A DNA stretch of 49,495 nt from Candidatus Uhrbacteria bacterium (GTDB lineage: Bacteria > Patescibacteriota > Patescibacteriia > UBA9934 > UBA9568), in NCBI GenBank assembly GCA_003497135.1, contig DNKR01000049.1, forward strand, positions 2,516-52,010, given 5' to 3'. This document shows, one piece after another, positions 15,832 to 24,774 of this stretch. The position numbers and the translations under genes are program-made. Within the stretch, counting starts at the first letter, position 1, and each line of letters opens with the position of its first letter. The notes beneath the pieces are model-generated. The model was not told where the DNA came from. It saw nothing but the letters and a program-made list of their open reading frames with translations, and made no database searches.

Positions 15832-17174
15832 AATTGACATTTTTGGGTTCAACTGATGAGGTGACTGGTTCAAGATATTTGCTTGAGACAGAAAAAGCTC
15901 GCATTTTGATTGACTGCGGGCTTTTTCAATCAGAAAAATGCTGTGAAGCAAATAACGCAGAGCCAATGGGTTTTGATGCCTCAAAGCTAGACGCGGTTTT
16001 TTTAACGCACGCTCACGCTGATCATAGCGGACTTTTGCCGCGGCTTGTAAAAGAAGGATATGCAGGGGCGATTTACATGACTGAGCCGACAATCGGTTTA
16101 ACAAAGTTGATTCTGGATGATTCATACGAAATAATGTCAGAGCAAGCAGAAGAACAAGGCGAAGATGTCCTCTATTCTGAATCTGATCTAGAAAGCACAT
16201 ACAAACTGTTTCACAGCGCAAATTATCATGAACAAATTTCTGTTAAAGACGCGACTGTTATGTTTCATGACGCGGGCCATATTTTAGGTTCAGCTTTTGC
16301 AAGCGTTCGTGCAAACGGAAAGTGTATAGTATTCTCCGGCGACATCGGCAACGCGAATGTGCCTATTCTGCCTGAAACAGAACGAATTTCAGAGGCAGAC
16401 GCTATTGTGTGCGAATCAACATACGGACATAGAGTGCACGAATCAGTAGAACAGCGAAACGACATTTTGCAAGCTGTTATTAAAGAATCGGTTTTTAAAA
16501 ATGGAGTTTTGCTAATTCCATCGTTTTCCATTGAACGAACGCAGGAGCTTTTATATGCAATAAACCAAATTCTAAAGAATTTTAAAACAGATGTGCCGAT
16601 ATATTTGGACAGCCCGATGGCAATAAAGGCAACAGAACTATACAGGCACTACCAGCAATATTTGCTTTTTGATTCGCCGATTCTTCAAGAGCCGGATCGC
16701 GACTTTTTTTCTTTTCCTAATTTGCGCGAAACAATTAAAAAAGACGAATCAAAAACAATTAACGAAGCGCCAAAGCCAAAAATTATTATAGCCGGAAGCG
16801 GAATGATGAACGGCGGCAGAATTTTGCATCATCTTGTAAGATATTTACAAGATGCAAACTCAACCGTTCTAATTATCGGTTTTCAGGCAAAAGGAACGCT
16901 CGGACGCAAAATATACGAAGGCGCAAAACGCGTAAATATTCTAGGAAAAGATTTATCTGTACGCGCGCAAATCAAAGCAATTGGGGCTTTTAGCGCCCAC
17001 GCGGATCAGGCAAAGCTTACAGAATGGCTGATGCCTGAATCAGGTGTTCATGCAAAACAAATATTCCTTGTGCATGGCGAACCTGATGTCAAACAAATTT
17101 TCCAAACGCACCTAAGGCACAATCTAAAAAGCGAAATATTAATTCCAAAGTTCAACCAAACTTTTACTATTTAG
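15828..17174 (+). CDS. MBL-fold/beta-CASP ribonuclease (CPSF/Ysh1-like)
   Basis: A 448-aa metallo-beta-lactamase-fold nuclease of the beta-CASP group, expected to cleave RNA in the cytoplasm. Metal-binding motif H61-A-H63-A-D65-H66 (LTHAHADHSG), then HDAGHILGSA, FSGDIGN, the beta-CASP cap with CESTYGH, and IIAGSGMMNGGRILHHL and FLVHGEPD at the C-terminal end. It lacks any KH domain and is not RNase J by size (RNase J is about 550 aa). ATG 15828 is chosen over an in-frame ATG at 15795 because of the ATGA junction. Its last 8 bases overlap the convergent FecR-like gene. Confidence 0.9.
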   Translation: MKLTFLGSTDEVTGSRYLLETEKARILIDCGLFQSEKCCEANNAEPMGFDASKLDAVFLTHAHADHSGLLPRLVKEGYAGAIYMTEPTIGLTKLILDDSYEIMSEQAEEQGEDVLYSESDLESTYKLFHSANYHEQISVKDATVMFHDAGHILGSAFASVRANGKCIVFSGDIGNANVPILPETERISEADAIVCESTYGHRVHESVEQRNDILQAVIKESVFKNGVLLIPSFSIERTQELLYAINQILKNFKTDVPIYLDSPMAIKATELYRHYQQYLLFDSPILQEPDRDFFSFPNLRETIKKDESKTINEAPKPKIIIAGSGMMNGGRILHHLVRYLQDANSTVLIIGFQAKGTLGRKIYEGAKRVNILGKDLSVRAQIKAIGAFSAHADQAKLTEWLMPESGVHAKQIFLVHGEPDVKQIFQTHLRHNLKSEILIPKFNQTFTI

Positions 17175-17736
17175 CGCAATTTTCGTCTATCTCTTGTTTT
17201 GTGCTTGTTAAAAACGGATCGCCTGAACACGAGATTATTGCGACGATTGTCTCATTTTTTGGCAAAATGTGAACTTTCTTATCAGCAACAAATCGTACAA
17301 ATTCCAATGATCCGTTTAATAGGCGTACAAAAGTTTTTGGAGAGCTAATTAGAACAGGCCTTTCCGCGCTTTCTGGATTAGAAACAAGTACGCGTCCCGA
17401 AGGAACATAAATTTCTATCCCGTCACTGTTCATTTGCTTATATTCAACATCAGTGTTTTCATCAAGAATAAACTCAGCAGTTCCGACGAACACAAACGCT
17501 GATGAATTTTTGTATGTCTTAATTGTCTCGCCTCTGTGAATTTCTGCGTTCTGAATTAACATGCGCTCTCCGGCATTGCTGAATATAATCCCACTGCCGA
17601 TAACATTACTGATTGTTCCGGTAATATTTTTTGCAATTCCGTTACCTCCGACAAAACGCAAGTCAAATCGCACACTTACAAGCAAAACAAAACACGCTGA
17701 CACAAGACCGAATGCCAACAAGTTTTTAATTGTCAT
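17167..17736 (-). CDS. FecR-domain membrane protein
   Basis: A 189-aa protein with a short cytoplasmic start, one membrane helix (about 6-22) and an extracytoplasmic FecR-like beta domain (GSGIIFSNAGERMLIQ, RGETIKTYKNSSAFVFV, FILDENTDVEY). FecR proteins classically sense iron-siderophore signals and control a sigma factor, but no sigma factor or TonB receptor lies here, so a structural or binding role is equally possible. ATG 17736 overlaps the era stop (ATGA) and is preferred over the ATG at 17751. The end overlaps the beta-CASP gene by 8 bp. Confidence 0.7.
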   Translation of the reverse strand: MTIKNLLAFGLVSACFVLLVSVRFDLRFVGGNGIAKNITGTISNVIGSGIIFSNAGERMLIQNAEIHRGETIKTYKNSSAFVFVGTAEFILDENTDVEYKQMNSDGIEIYVPSGRVLVSNPESAERPVLISSPKTFVRLLNGSLEFVRFVADKKVHILPKNETIVAIISCSGDPFLTSTKQEIDENCAK

Positions 17737-18599
17737 AAGTTTCCAACCCATCCCGGTCGGTGTTCAACATTTAGATCAAGGTAGATCTTTTTTCCCATTA
17801 CCGGCTCAAGCTCGCGCCGTGTTGACTGTCCGATTTCTTTAATTCCTCTTCCTCCGGCCCCAATAATCATGCTTTTGTGCCTTAAATTGTTGGTTAAAAT
17901 CGTGGCTTTAATGTACAAAACTCCATTTTCGCGTTCATTTATTTCTTCAACCTCCACATGTGTTGAGTAGGGAACTTCTTCGTGCAAGCGCAAAAAAAGT
18001 TTTTCTCTTATCAGTTCCGCAATCCACATTTCTGTCGGCAGATTCGTTATCTGGTACTTTGGATATAAAAATTCGCCTTCAGGCAAAAAGTCAAAAAGCT
18101 TGTTTTTTAATAATCCGAGATTTTTTCCATGTAGAGCAGATACCTCTATCATGTCGTCAAACAATCCTGACTCATCCTTATAAAAATCAAGATACGGCCG
18201 TTCTTTTTCATCAAGCTTGTTGAGCACCAAAATTTTAGGAACTTTTATCGGTTCAATCATGCGAAGCAGGGCGCGCTCTTCCTCGCCGATGTCTCTTGTT
18301 GGATCGGCAACATAAACAATTATCTGAATATCTTGCAATGATTGTTTTACAAAATCGGCAAGTTTTTTTGTAAGAGGATCACGCGCTTTTTTTAACAATC
18401 CAGGAGTATCAACAAAAACAATCTGTCCTCGGTCATCTGTGAGTATGCCTTGAATTGGCATTCTTGTTGTTTGAGGTTTTGGGGATGTTATTGAAAGCTT
18501 TGTCCCAATAATCGCATTTAACAGCGTTGACTTGCCGGCGTTTGATCTTCCTATCAAAACAGCAATGCCTGATTTGAGTTTATTTTCTTTTTCTGACAT
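17733..18599 (-). CDS. era: GTPase Era
   Basis: Ribosome-assembly GTPase that binds the 3' end of 16S rRNA. The 288-aa protein has G1 GRSNAGKS at 17-24, G2 around PQTTR, G3 VDTPG, G4 NKLD, G5 VSALHG, and a C-terminal KH domain with IIGAGGRGIKEIG. Length and motifs are standard. It is transcribed away from the SpoU methyltransferase and coupled by ATGA to the FecR-like gene. Its retention fits a complete ribosome maturation pathway. Confidence 0.95.
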   Translation of the reverse strand: MSEKENKLKSGIAVLIGRSNAGKSTLLNAIIGTKLSITSPKPQTTRMPIQGILTDDRGQIVFVDTPGLLKKARDPLTKKLADFVKQSLQDIQIIVYVADPTRDIGEEERALLRMIEPIKVPKILVLNKLDEKERPYLDFYKDESGLFDDMIEVSALHGKNLGLLKNKLFDFLPEGEFLYPKYQITNLPTEMWIAELIREKLFLRLHEEVPYSTHVEVEEINERENGVLYIKATILTNNLRHKSMIIGAGGRGIKEIGQSTRRELEPVMGKKIYLDLNVEHRPGWVGNL

Positions 18600-18642
18600 A
18601 TTGATATGTATATTAACGGATTTTGGAATAATTACAAGTATT
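18600..18642. promoter_or_regulatory. Divergent promoter region between era and the SpoU methyltransferase
   Basis: The 43-bp gap must start both transcripts. Plus strand: TTGATA (18601-18606), 17 bp, TGGAAT (18624-18629). Minus strand: TTGTAA, 16 bp, TAATAT, ending 10 nt before the era ATG. Both are moderate matches. Confidence 0.45.
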
Positions 18643-19128
18643 ATGAATAAAACGGCAAACGATGAAATGCGCTTGGTTGTACTAGCTCACAACATACGAT
18701 CAATGCATAATGTCGGTTCAATATTCAGAAGTTCAGAGTGTTTTGGGGTGGAAAAAATTTATCTGACCGGCTACACAGCTTGCCCGCCAAGGCGCGAAAT
18801 AAACAAAGTAGCTCTTGGCGCCGAAGATATTGTCCGTTGGGAATATTCGCAAGAGATGTTGCCGCTAATTTTGGAATTAAAAAAATCCGGATATGAAATA
18901 GTAGCGCTGGAGACAACAAAGGACTCTGTTTCAATATCAGATGCTGCTTTTAGCGGACGGGTGGCGCTAATTCTTGGTAATGAAGTAAATGGAATAGAAA
19001 CTGATATATTGGCATTATCTGACAAGGTTGCGCACATAGAAATGAAAGGAAAAAAATCATCGCTTAATGTGTCGGTTGCGGCCGGAATAGCAATGTATGC
19101 GCTGCTGTGTAAAAGTAATAAAAAGTGA
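18643..19128 (+). CDS. SpoU/TrmH-family RNA 2'-O-methyltransferase
   Basis: A 161-aa SPOUT-fold methyltransferase expected to methylate ribose 2'-OH in tRNA or rRNA using SAM. The three family motifs are present: NIRSMHNVGSIFRS (motif 1), ALILGNEVNGI (motif 2) and MKGKKSSLNVSVAAGIAMY (motif 3, the trefoil knot). It is the minimal catalytic domain without an RNA-binding extension. The exact target cannot be deduced. A longer in-frame start at 18532 would run into era on the other strand; ATG 18643 is the sensible start. Confidence 0.88.
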   Translation: MNKTANDEMRLVVLAHNIRSMHNVGSIFRSSECFGVEKIYLTGYTACPPRREINKVALGAEDIVRWEYSQEMLPLILELKKSGYEIVALETTKDSVSISDAAFSGRVALILGNEVNGIETDILALSDKVAHIEMKGKKSSLNVSVAAGIAMYALLCKSNKK

Positions 19129-19142
19129 TAATATATTAATGT

Positions 19143-19847
19143 ATGCTTTCAATTATTATCCCAGCCAAAGACGAGGGTGATACATTACCTAAACTGTTTG
19201 AACTTTTAAAATTACAGACAGTTTCACCGTATGAAATAATTATTGCTGACGCAAACTCAACCGACAGAACACGCGAGGTTGCTCTAAGCTATGGTGCAAT
19301 GGTTGTTGGCGGGGGCCTTCCTGGTCCAGGCAGAAACAAAGGCGCAAAAGCTGCAAATGGGGACACGCTCTTGTTTTTTGACGCAGATGTTGAGCCGCGA
19401 GATCCTCAATTTTTAGAAAAAGCTTTAAATGAATTCAAAAACATGGGATTGGACATTGCAACATGCGATTTGGTTCCAATAACTTCGCACAATACAGACA
19501 AGTTTTTACATTTGCTGTATAATAGCTATGCAAAATTGTGCGGGTCAAAATTAGCTCATGCAGCTGGGAATTGCATATTTGTAAAAAAGGACATGCACGA
19601 CAAAATCAACGGTTTTGATGAAAGCGTTATCTTTGCAGAGGATCATTCATACGCGATGAAAGCTGCAAAAATCGGAAACTTTGGAATCTTGCGAAGCGTA
19701 AAATTGCATGTATCAACAAGAAGGTTTGACAGGGATGGCCGTTTTAAAACAGCGATTAAAATGATCCTTGCTGAACTACACTTAATATTTTTAGGACCAA
19801 TAAAACATAACTTATTTAATTATACTTTCGGGTACGACAAAAAATAA
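19143..19847 (+). CDS. Family 2 glycosyltransferase
   Basis: A 234-aa GT-A fold transferase. The N-terminal IIIPAKDEGDTLP, the IIADANSTDRT segment and the FFDADVEP metal-binding DXD motif near residue 77 mark it as GT2. A hydrophobic C-terminal segment (ILAELHLIFLGPI) may touch the membrane. Acceptor and sugar are unknown. It begins 15 nt after the methyltransferase with TGT-ATG and is followed within 4 nt by the surface-protein gene, so it may belong to an envelope unit with that gene and murJ. Confidence 0.85.
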   Translation: MLSIIIPAKDEGDTLPKLFELLKLQTVSPYEIIIADANSTDRTREVALSYGAMVVGGGLPGPGRNKGAKAANGDTLLFFDADVEPRDPQFLEKALNEFKNMGLDIATCDLVPITSHNTDKFLHLLYNSYAKLCGSKLAHAAGNCIFVKKDMHDKINGFDESVIFAEDHSYAMKAAKIGNFGILRSVKLHVSTRRFDRDGRFKTAIKMILAELHLIFLGPIKHNLFNYTFGYDKK

Positions 19848-19850
19848 AAT

Positions 19851-21152
19851 ATGAAAATCATAGCGCTCATTACCGTGGCAATGCTTTCCGCGGCTCCATT
19901 ATACGCATACGCCGCAAAAACAGATCTAAGCATAGAAAGCAAAGACATATTTTTTTCATCAAACTTTAGTTCGCAATTTTTAATTGCGGGCGAACAAGTC
20001 CGGCTTTATGCAAAAGTCCACAACATCGGGGATATTGACATTTCAGGATATGTTTCATTTTTCCAGGGCGACAAGCCGATCGGAGACAGCCAAGTTTTGT
20101 CTGTAAGGGCTGGTGGTGTTGACGAAGAGGTCTATGTTGATTTTATTATCCCTTCCGGATCATTCAATATAAGAGCGGAAATCAAAGGCACGGATCCGCA
20201 AGATCAAAACAGCGCAAACGATGTGGCAGTCACAACCCTGTTTACACCTGTTTTTGATGATGATAGGGATGGTGTTCAAAATGGGAGTGATAATTGCCTT
20301 AATGTAAAAAATCCCGACCAAAAAGACACGGATAATGACAAGGTCGGAGACGCTTGCGATGACGATGATGACAATGATACGCTTACCGACGAAGTAGAAA
20401 ACGAAATCGGAACAAATCCAGTTCTTGCAGATACAGACAAAGATTCGGTCAACGATGCTGTTGATTTTTATCCGACTGACCCGTCTAAAACATCAGCTCC
20501 TGTTGTTATAAAACAACCTGTCAAATCGAACACAGACCAAAATAAGTCAGAAGTTCTGCTAAACAATGGACAACAGCAAAATCAGACATCAGAAATATCC
20601 GGCGAAAACGACGAGAAACCGATTCAACAGCCTGTTACGCGCTACGGAATTGAGCTTTCTCCAAATGCTATTTTTACATATGAGCAGATTGACTGGAACA
20701 GCTATCAATTCAGCGCTCTTGCTGCAAACGGCAACGGTTATAGATTTGAATGGGATTTTGGAGACGGCGTAAAATCAAATAAGCAAAAAGTAGAACATGA
20801 ATTCAATGGTTTTGGCGACTATACGATTAAATTGTCAGTCCGCGACCCAGATGGCAACACAGCAGACGATCAAACATCAATAAATATTTCTTTTTTCCAC
20901 ATCTCAAATCCTTATGTAAAAGCGCTGATAGGAATACTTTCTTTGCTTGTCGTTCTTTCGTTTTTGTTGTTGTTATCAACCGCCAAGCGTAAAAAAGACG
21001 AAAACAAACCAGCGCAAAAACAAATATTACCGTCATTAAAACAAACAGAATCAAAAACTCCGGCATTTTCTCTTTCGGCAAAAACAACGCTAGCAACAAA
21101 AGTCCCTGCGCAAAAAAAGAAAACGCCGCCTTCAACGCCGGCAAAAAAATAA
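19851..21152 (+). CDS. Anchored surface protein with CARDB, TSP3 and PKD domains
   Basis: A 433-aa secreted, membrane-anchored protein. Signal peptide 1-22 (MKIIALITVAMLSAAPLYAY), CARDB-like adhesion domain about 24-130, thrombospondin type 3 calcium repeats about 135-215 (DDDRDGVQNGSDNC, DTDNDKVGDACDDDDDND, DTDKDSVNDAVD), a Gln/Asn/Ser linker, a PKD domain about 264-346 with the WDFGDG signature, one membrane helix about 355-378, and a cytoplasmic tail rich in Lys, Pro and Thr. Such proteins are typical cell-surface adhesion or structural modules. The substrate is unknown. Acidic repeats suggest calcium binding. Confidence 0.88.
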   Translation: MKIIALITVAMLSAAPLYAYAAKTDLSIESKDIFFSSNFSSQFLIAGEQVRLYAKVHNIGDIDISGYVSFFQGDKPIGDSQVLSVRAGGVDEEVYVDFIIPSGSFNIRAEIKGTDPQDQNSANDVAVTTLFTPVFDDDRDGVQNGSDNCLNVKNPDQKDTDNDKVGDACDDDDDNDTLTDEVENEIGTNPVLADTDKDSVNDAVDFYPTDPSKTSAPVVIKQPVKSNTDQNKSEVLLNNGQQQNQTSEISGENDEKPIQQPVTRYGIELSPNAIFTYEQIDWNSYQFSALAANGNGYRFEWDFGDGVKSNKQKVEHEFNGFGDYTIKLSVRDPDGNTADDQTSINISFFHISNPYVKALIGILSLLVVLSFLLLLSTAKRKKDENKPAQKQILPSLKQTESKTPAFSLSAKTTLATKVPAQKKKTPPSTPAKK

Positions 21153-21182
21153 ACACACTGCAAGCGTTGCAAAAAACAGCGT

Positions 21183-22796
21183 ATGATTATTAAGTTGCTA
21201 AATTCAAAATCAAGCACAATAACAGGCGCTGCTGCGGTTGTCGGTTTCTTTTCTTTAATAAGCCGTCTTGTGGGCCTTCTTAGAGATAGATTTATTGCAG
21301 GCCAGTTCGGCGCAGGCGATGTGCTTGATATTTATTTTTCCGCTTTCAAAATTCCTGACGCGATTTTCAATCTGCTTATTATAGGATCGCTTTCTGCAAG
21401 CTTTATTCCGCTTTTTACTAAGTACTACTCTACAAAGCAATCAGATGCATGGATTTTGGCGAACAACATCTTGAATTTTATTCTTCTGCCGCTAATCGCA
21501 CTGTGCTTTATTGGAATTCTTTTTGCTAATCCGCTTGCAGAACTTGTAGCGCCTGGTTTTGACTCGCAAAAACAAGACGGCGTCGCATTGTTTATGCGGA
21601 TAATGTTCGTATCAAATTTTCTAATGGGCATCTCGTCTGTTTTTGGAGGCATTCTGCAAAGCGCTAAAATGTTTTTACTATATTCATTTGCGCCTATCTT
21701 TTACAACGCAGGAATAATAATCGGCGCGTTATTTTTTACAGAAATATTCGGTCCTGTCGGATTGGCCTTTGGGGTGGTTTTAGGAGCTCTGTTGCATTTG
21801 ATCGTGCAAATTGCCGGCTCTTATCATCTTGGGTATAGCTACATACCTGTTTTAAACGCTAAAAGCAAAGAGGTGCGTGCAATTCTGGCTCTTACAGGCC
21901 CTCGCGTACTCGGGCTTGCTATAACGCATTTGAATTTTTTTATAATGACGATAATCGCATCAACTCTTTCCTCTGGCAATGTTACGATTTTGCAATTCGC
22001 TTTTAATATTAACGCTCTGCCAATTGGTGTTTTTGCGATTGCATACGCGATTGCGGCTTTTCCAACGCTGTCAGAACATGCATCCAACAACGACAAAAAT
22101 GCTTTCACGGCTTCGTTTTCCTCATCCGTCAGAAACATGCTTTTCTTTTTAATTCCGTGCACAGTTTTGTTTTTACTCTTGCGCATTCAGATTGTACGCG
22201 TAGTTGTCGGAGCCGGCGCTTTTGACTGGCCGGAAACAGTCGCAACAGCAGAGGCGCTTGCGTTTTTTGCTTTAAGCTTTTTCGCTCAAGGCCTTGTTTA
22301 TTTACTTGTGCGCGCCTTTTTGTCGCTAAACGACACAATTTCGCCGCTTGTAATAGGAATTGCAAGTTTGGTGGTTAATATATTCGCTTCGCTTCATTTA
22401 TCAAAAACACTCGGCGTGGCCGGGCTTGCTGCCGGATTTACAATCAGCTCATTAGTTCAGTTCACACTGTTGTGGGTTGTACTGCGAAACAAAATCGGAA
22501 CCCTTGGCGAATATGGCATTCTTCGTTCAGCATATATTATGACAACAGCCGGCATATTTCAGGCAATAGTTACGCAGCTGATGAAGCCGGCAAGCACTGC
22601 CATTTTTGAACTAGATACATTTTTTGCTGTTTTTGCCCAAGGTCTTATATCGGGAGCGGCGGGTTTACTTGCTTACTTTGGAATATCAAAGCTTCTAAAA
22701 AGCAGGGAATTGTCTGATTTTATATCGGTCATCAAAAAACGCTTTTTCAAAAAATACAAAATTGCAGAAAGCGCAGAAGAAGCTACTGGAATATAA
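21183..22796 (+). CDS. murJ: Lipid II flippase MurJ
   Basis: Moves the peptidoglycan precursor lipid II across the membrane. The 537-aa protein starts with the family segment AAAVVGFFSLISRLVGLLRD followed by GAGDVLDIYFSAFKIPD, and has about 14 membrane helices of the MOP superfamily. Length is normal. It lies 30 nt after the anchored surface protein. Together with mreBCD and mrdA in this window it indicates a complete peptidoglycan wall. A short basic C-terminal tail (KKRFFKKYK) is unremarkable. Confidence 0.93.
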   Translation: MIIKLLNSKSSTITGAAAVVGFFSLISRLVGLLRDRFIAGQFGAGDVLDIYFSAFKIPDAIFNLLIIGSLSASFIPLFTKYYSTKQSDAWILANNILNFILLPLIALCFIGILFANPLAELVAPGFDSQKQDGVALFMRIMFVSNFLMGISSVFGGILQSAKMFLLYSFAPIFYNAGIIIGALFFTEIFGPVGLAFGVVLGALLHLIVQIAGSYHLGYSYIPVLNAKSKEVRAILALTGPRVLGLAITHLNFFIMTIIASTLSSGNVTILQFAFNINALPIGVFAIAYAIAAFPTLSEHASNNDKNAFTASFSSSVRNMLFFLIPCTVLFLLLRIQIVRVVVGAGAFDWPETVATAEALAFFALSFFAQGLVYLLVRAFLSLNDTISPLVIGIASLVVNIFASLHLSKTLGVAGLAAGFTISSLVQFTLLWVVLRNKIGTLGEYGILRSAYIMTTAGIFQAIVTQLMKPASTAIFELDTFFAVFAQGLISGAAGLLAYFGISKLLKSRELSDFISVIKKRFFKKYKIAESAEEATGI

Positions 22797-22799
22797 TTC

Positions 22800-22828
22800 T
22801 TGCAACAATCGGCCCAAATTGTTAAACT
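22800..22828 (+). promoter_or_regulatory. Sigma-A promoter of alaS
   Basis: TTGCAA (22800-22805) and TAAACT (22823-22828) are 17 bp apart. The start lies about 23 nt before the ATG. AACAAT/ATTGTT form an inverted repeat around the spacer, possibly an operator. Confidence 0.6.
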
Positions 22829-22857
22829 GTTTTCGCGACTGACTTATTAGCTAAACT

Positions 22858-24666
22858 ATGAATTCATACGAACTTCGCGAAAAATTTTTAGAATTTTTCA
22901 AATCAAAAGGTCATGCGATTATTCCGTCCGCATCTGTCATACCGGAAAACGACCCTTCTGTTTTGTTTACAACAGCAGGTATGCATCCGCTCGTGCCATA
23001 TCTTTTAGGCGAAAAGCACCCGCAGGGCGTCCGTCTCGCTGATTATCAAAAGTGCGTTAGAACAGGGGACATAGACGAAGTTGGCGACAACACTCACCTT
23101 ACTTTTTTTGAAATGCTAGGCAACTGGTCGTTGGGTGATTATTTTAAAAAAGAATCCATAGAATGGAGTTTTGAATTTTTAACATCAAAAGATTGGCTTA
23201 ATGTTCCAATTGAAAATCTTGCGATAACGGTTTTTTCTGGCGACAGCGATGTGTCGCGTGATGATGAATCAGCTGGTATTTGGCTTTCATTGGGAATTCC
23301 AAAACAAAGAATCGCGTATCTTGGAAAAAACGATAATTGGTGGCCCGCTGGCGGAAAGCACACAGGACCGCAAGGACCTGATACGGAAATTTTCTATTGG
23401 ACAGGTAACGGACCCGCGCCTGAAAAATTTGATCCTGAAAACAAGAACTGGGTTGAAATATGGAACAATGTGTTTATGGAATTTGAAAAAAAGGACGATG
23501 GTTCATTAGTTCAGCTTTCTCAAAAAAATGTTGACACAGGCATGGGGCTTGAACGCGCGACAGCGGTTCTGCAAGGCAAAAAAAGCGTGTACGAAACAGA
23601 TCTGTTTGATAATATTATTTTGTCCATTGGTTCATTATCCGGAAAAAAATACGGCGCTGACGAAGCGAATGACAAGTCAATCAGAATAATCGCGGATCAT
23701 ATAAGAGCGGCAGTATTTATTCTGGGCGATAGATTCGGAGTTACGCCTTCGAATGTAGATCAGGGTTATGTTCTTAGGCGCTTGATAAGGCGTGCTGTTA
23801 GGCACTGCAGGAATATTGGAATAAACCAAAACTGTACTGTCCCAATTGCGCAAACCGTCATAGACGGCTATTGCAAGCACTATCCGGAGTTAAAAGAAAG
23901 AGAGCGGCTGATTAGCAACGAGCTTGCAAAAGAAGAGGTAAAATTCAGACAAACACTTGAGCATGGATTAAAAGAATTTGAAAAAATTATTTTAAAAACC
24001 AGTTCAATAAACGGCGAGAACGCTTTTTTGCTTTATTCAACTTATGGTTTTCCGCTTGAATTAACAGAAGAGCTTGCAAAAGAAAGGGGAATGGTAATTG
24101 ATAAAGACGCATTTTCAAATGAATTCAAAAAGCATCAAGAGCTGTCTCGCGCCGGCTCAAGCGAAAAATTCGCAGGAGGACTTGCGGACCACTCAAAAGA
24201 GACAGCTCTGCTACACAGTGCAACGCATCTTCTGCATTCAGCTCTACGCGCTGTTTTGGGCGATCATGTTGAACAAAAGGGCTCCAACATAACAAGCGAG
24301 CGATTAAGATTTGATTTTTCGCATAATGAAAAAATGTCCAAAGAACAAATAGAGCGAGTTGAAAAAATAGTTAATGATTTCATAAAAAAAGATTTGCCGG
24401 TAAAATTTGAGATACTGACGGTTGATGAAGCGAAAAAACAAGGAGCCATCGGCTTGTTTGAAGACAAGTACTCCCAAATTGGAGGCGGCGTAAAAGTTTA
24501 TTTTATAGGCAATGACGCACTTGGATATGCAAGCAAAGAAATCTGTGGCGGACCTCATGCGCAAAACCTAGGCGAACTTGGTGAATTTCGCATTATAAAA
24601 GAAGAAGCTTCAAGTGCGGGAGTGCGCAGAATAAAAGCAGTGTTGAAAAACTCAAAAATTAGCTAA
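22858..24666 (+). CDS. alaS: Alanyl-tRNA synthetase without C-Ala domain
   Basis: Charges tRNA-Ala. The 602-aa protein covers the class II catalytic domain (GHAIIPSASVIPENDPSVLF, TFFEMLGNWSLGDYFKK, DTGMGLERATAVLQG), the tRNA-recognition domain and the editing domain, with zinc ligands H453, H457, C563 and H567 (HSATH, CGGPH). It stops right after the editing domain, so the C-terminal oligomerisation/C-Ala domain of the usual ~875-aa enzyme is absent. No frameshift or remnant follows, since the ribosomal promoter region begins at once. Full activity and editing are expected from known truncated forms. Confidence 0.95.
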   Translation: MNSYELREKFLEFFKSKGHAIIPSASVIPENDPSVLFTTAGMHPLVPYLLGEKHPQGVRLADYQKCVRTGDIDEVGDNTHLTFFEMLGNWSLGDYFKKESIEWSFEFLTSKDWLNVPIENLAITVFSGDSDVSRDDESAGIWLSLGIPKQRIAYLGKNDNWWPAGGKHTGPQGPDTEIFYWTGNGPAPEKFDPENKNWVEIWNNVFMEFEKKDDGSLVQLSQKNVDTGMGLERATAVLQGKKSVYETDLFDNIILSIGSLSGKKYGADEANDKSIRIIADHIRAAVFILGDRFGVTPSNVDQGYVLRRLIRRAVRHCRNIGINQNCTVPIAQTVIDGYCKHYPELKERERLISNELAKEEVKFRQTLEHGLKEFEKIILKTSSINGENAFLLYSTYGFPLELTEELAKERGMVIDKDAFSNEFKKHQELSRAGSSEKFAGGLADHSKETALLHSATHLLHSALRAVLGDHVEQKGSNITSERLRFDFSHNEKMSKEQIERVEKIVNDFIKKDLPVKFEILTVDEAKKQGAIGLFEDKYSQIGGGVKVYFIGNDALGYASKEICGGPHAQNLGELGEFRIIKEEASSAGVRRIKAVLKNSKIS

Positions 24667-24677
24667 AATAAGCCAAC

Positions 24678-24706
24678 TTGACAATGAAGCAGATACATTG
24701 TATCAT
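24678..24706 (+). promoter_or_regulatory. Distal promoter P1 of the infA-rpsI operon
   Basis: A consensus TTGACA (24678-24683) and TATCAT (24701-24706) with a 17-bp spacer. It would give a leader of about 60 nt that reads through P2. Confidence 0.85.
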
Positions 24707-24734
24707 TTTGCGGTTCCTAATATCCACAGAACCC

Positions 24735-24763
24735 TTGCACTTTTTTGGCTTATTTGATAGAAT
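24735..24763 (+). promoter_or_regulatory. Proximal promoter P2 of the infA-rpsI operon
   Basis: TTGCAC (24735-24740), 17 bp, TAGAAT (24758-24763). The -10 box ends 11 nt before the infA ATG, so the leader is about 5 nt. Confidence 0.8.
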
Positions 24764-24774
24764 TTTCGCACATT

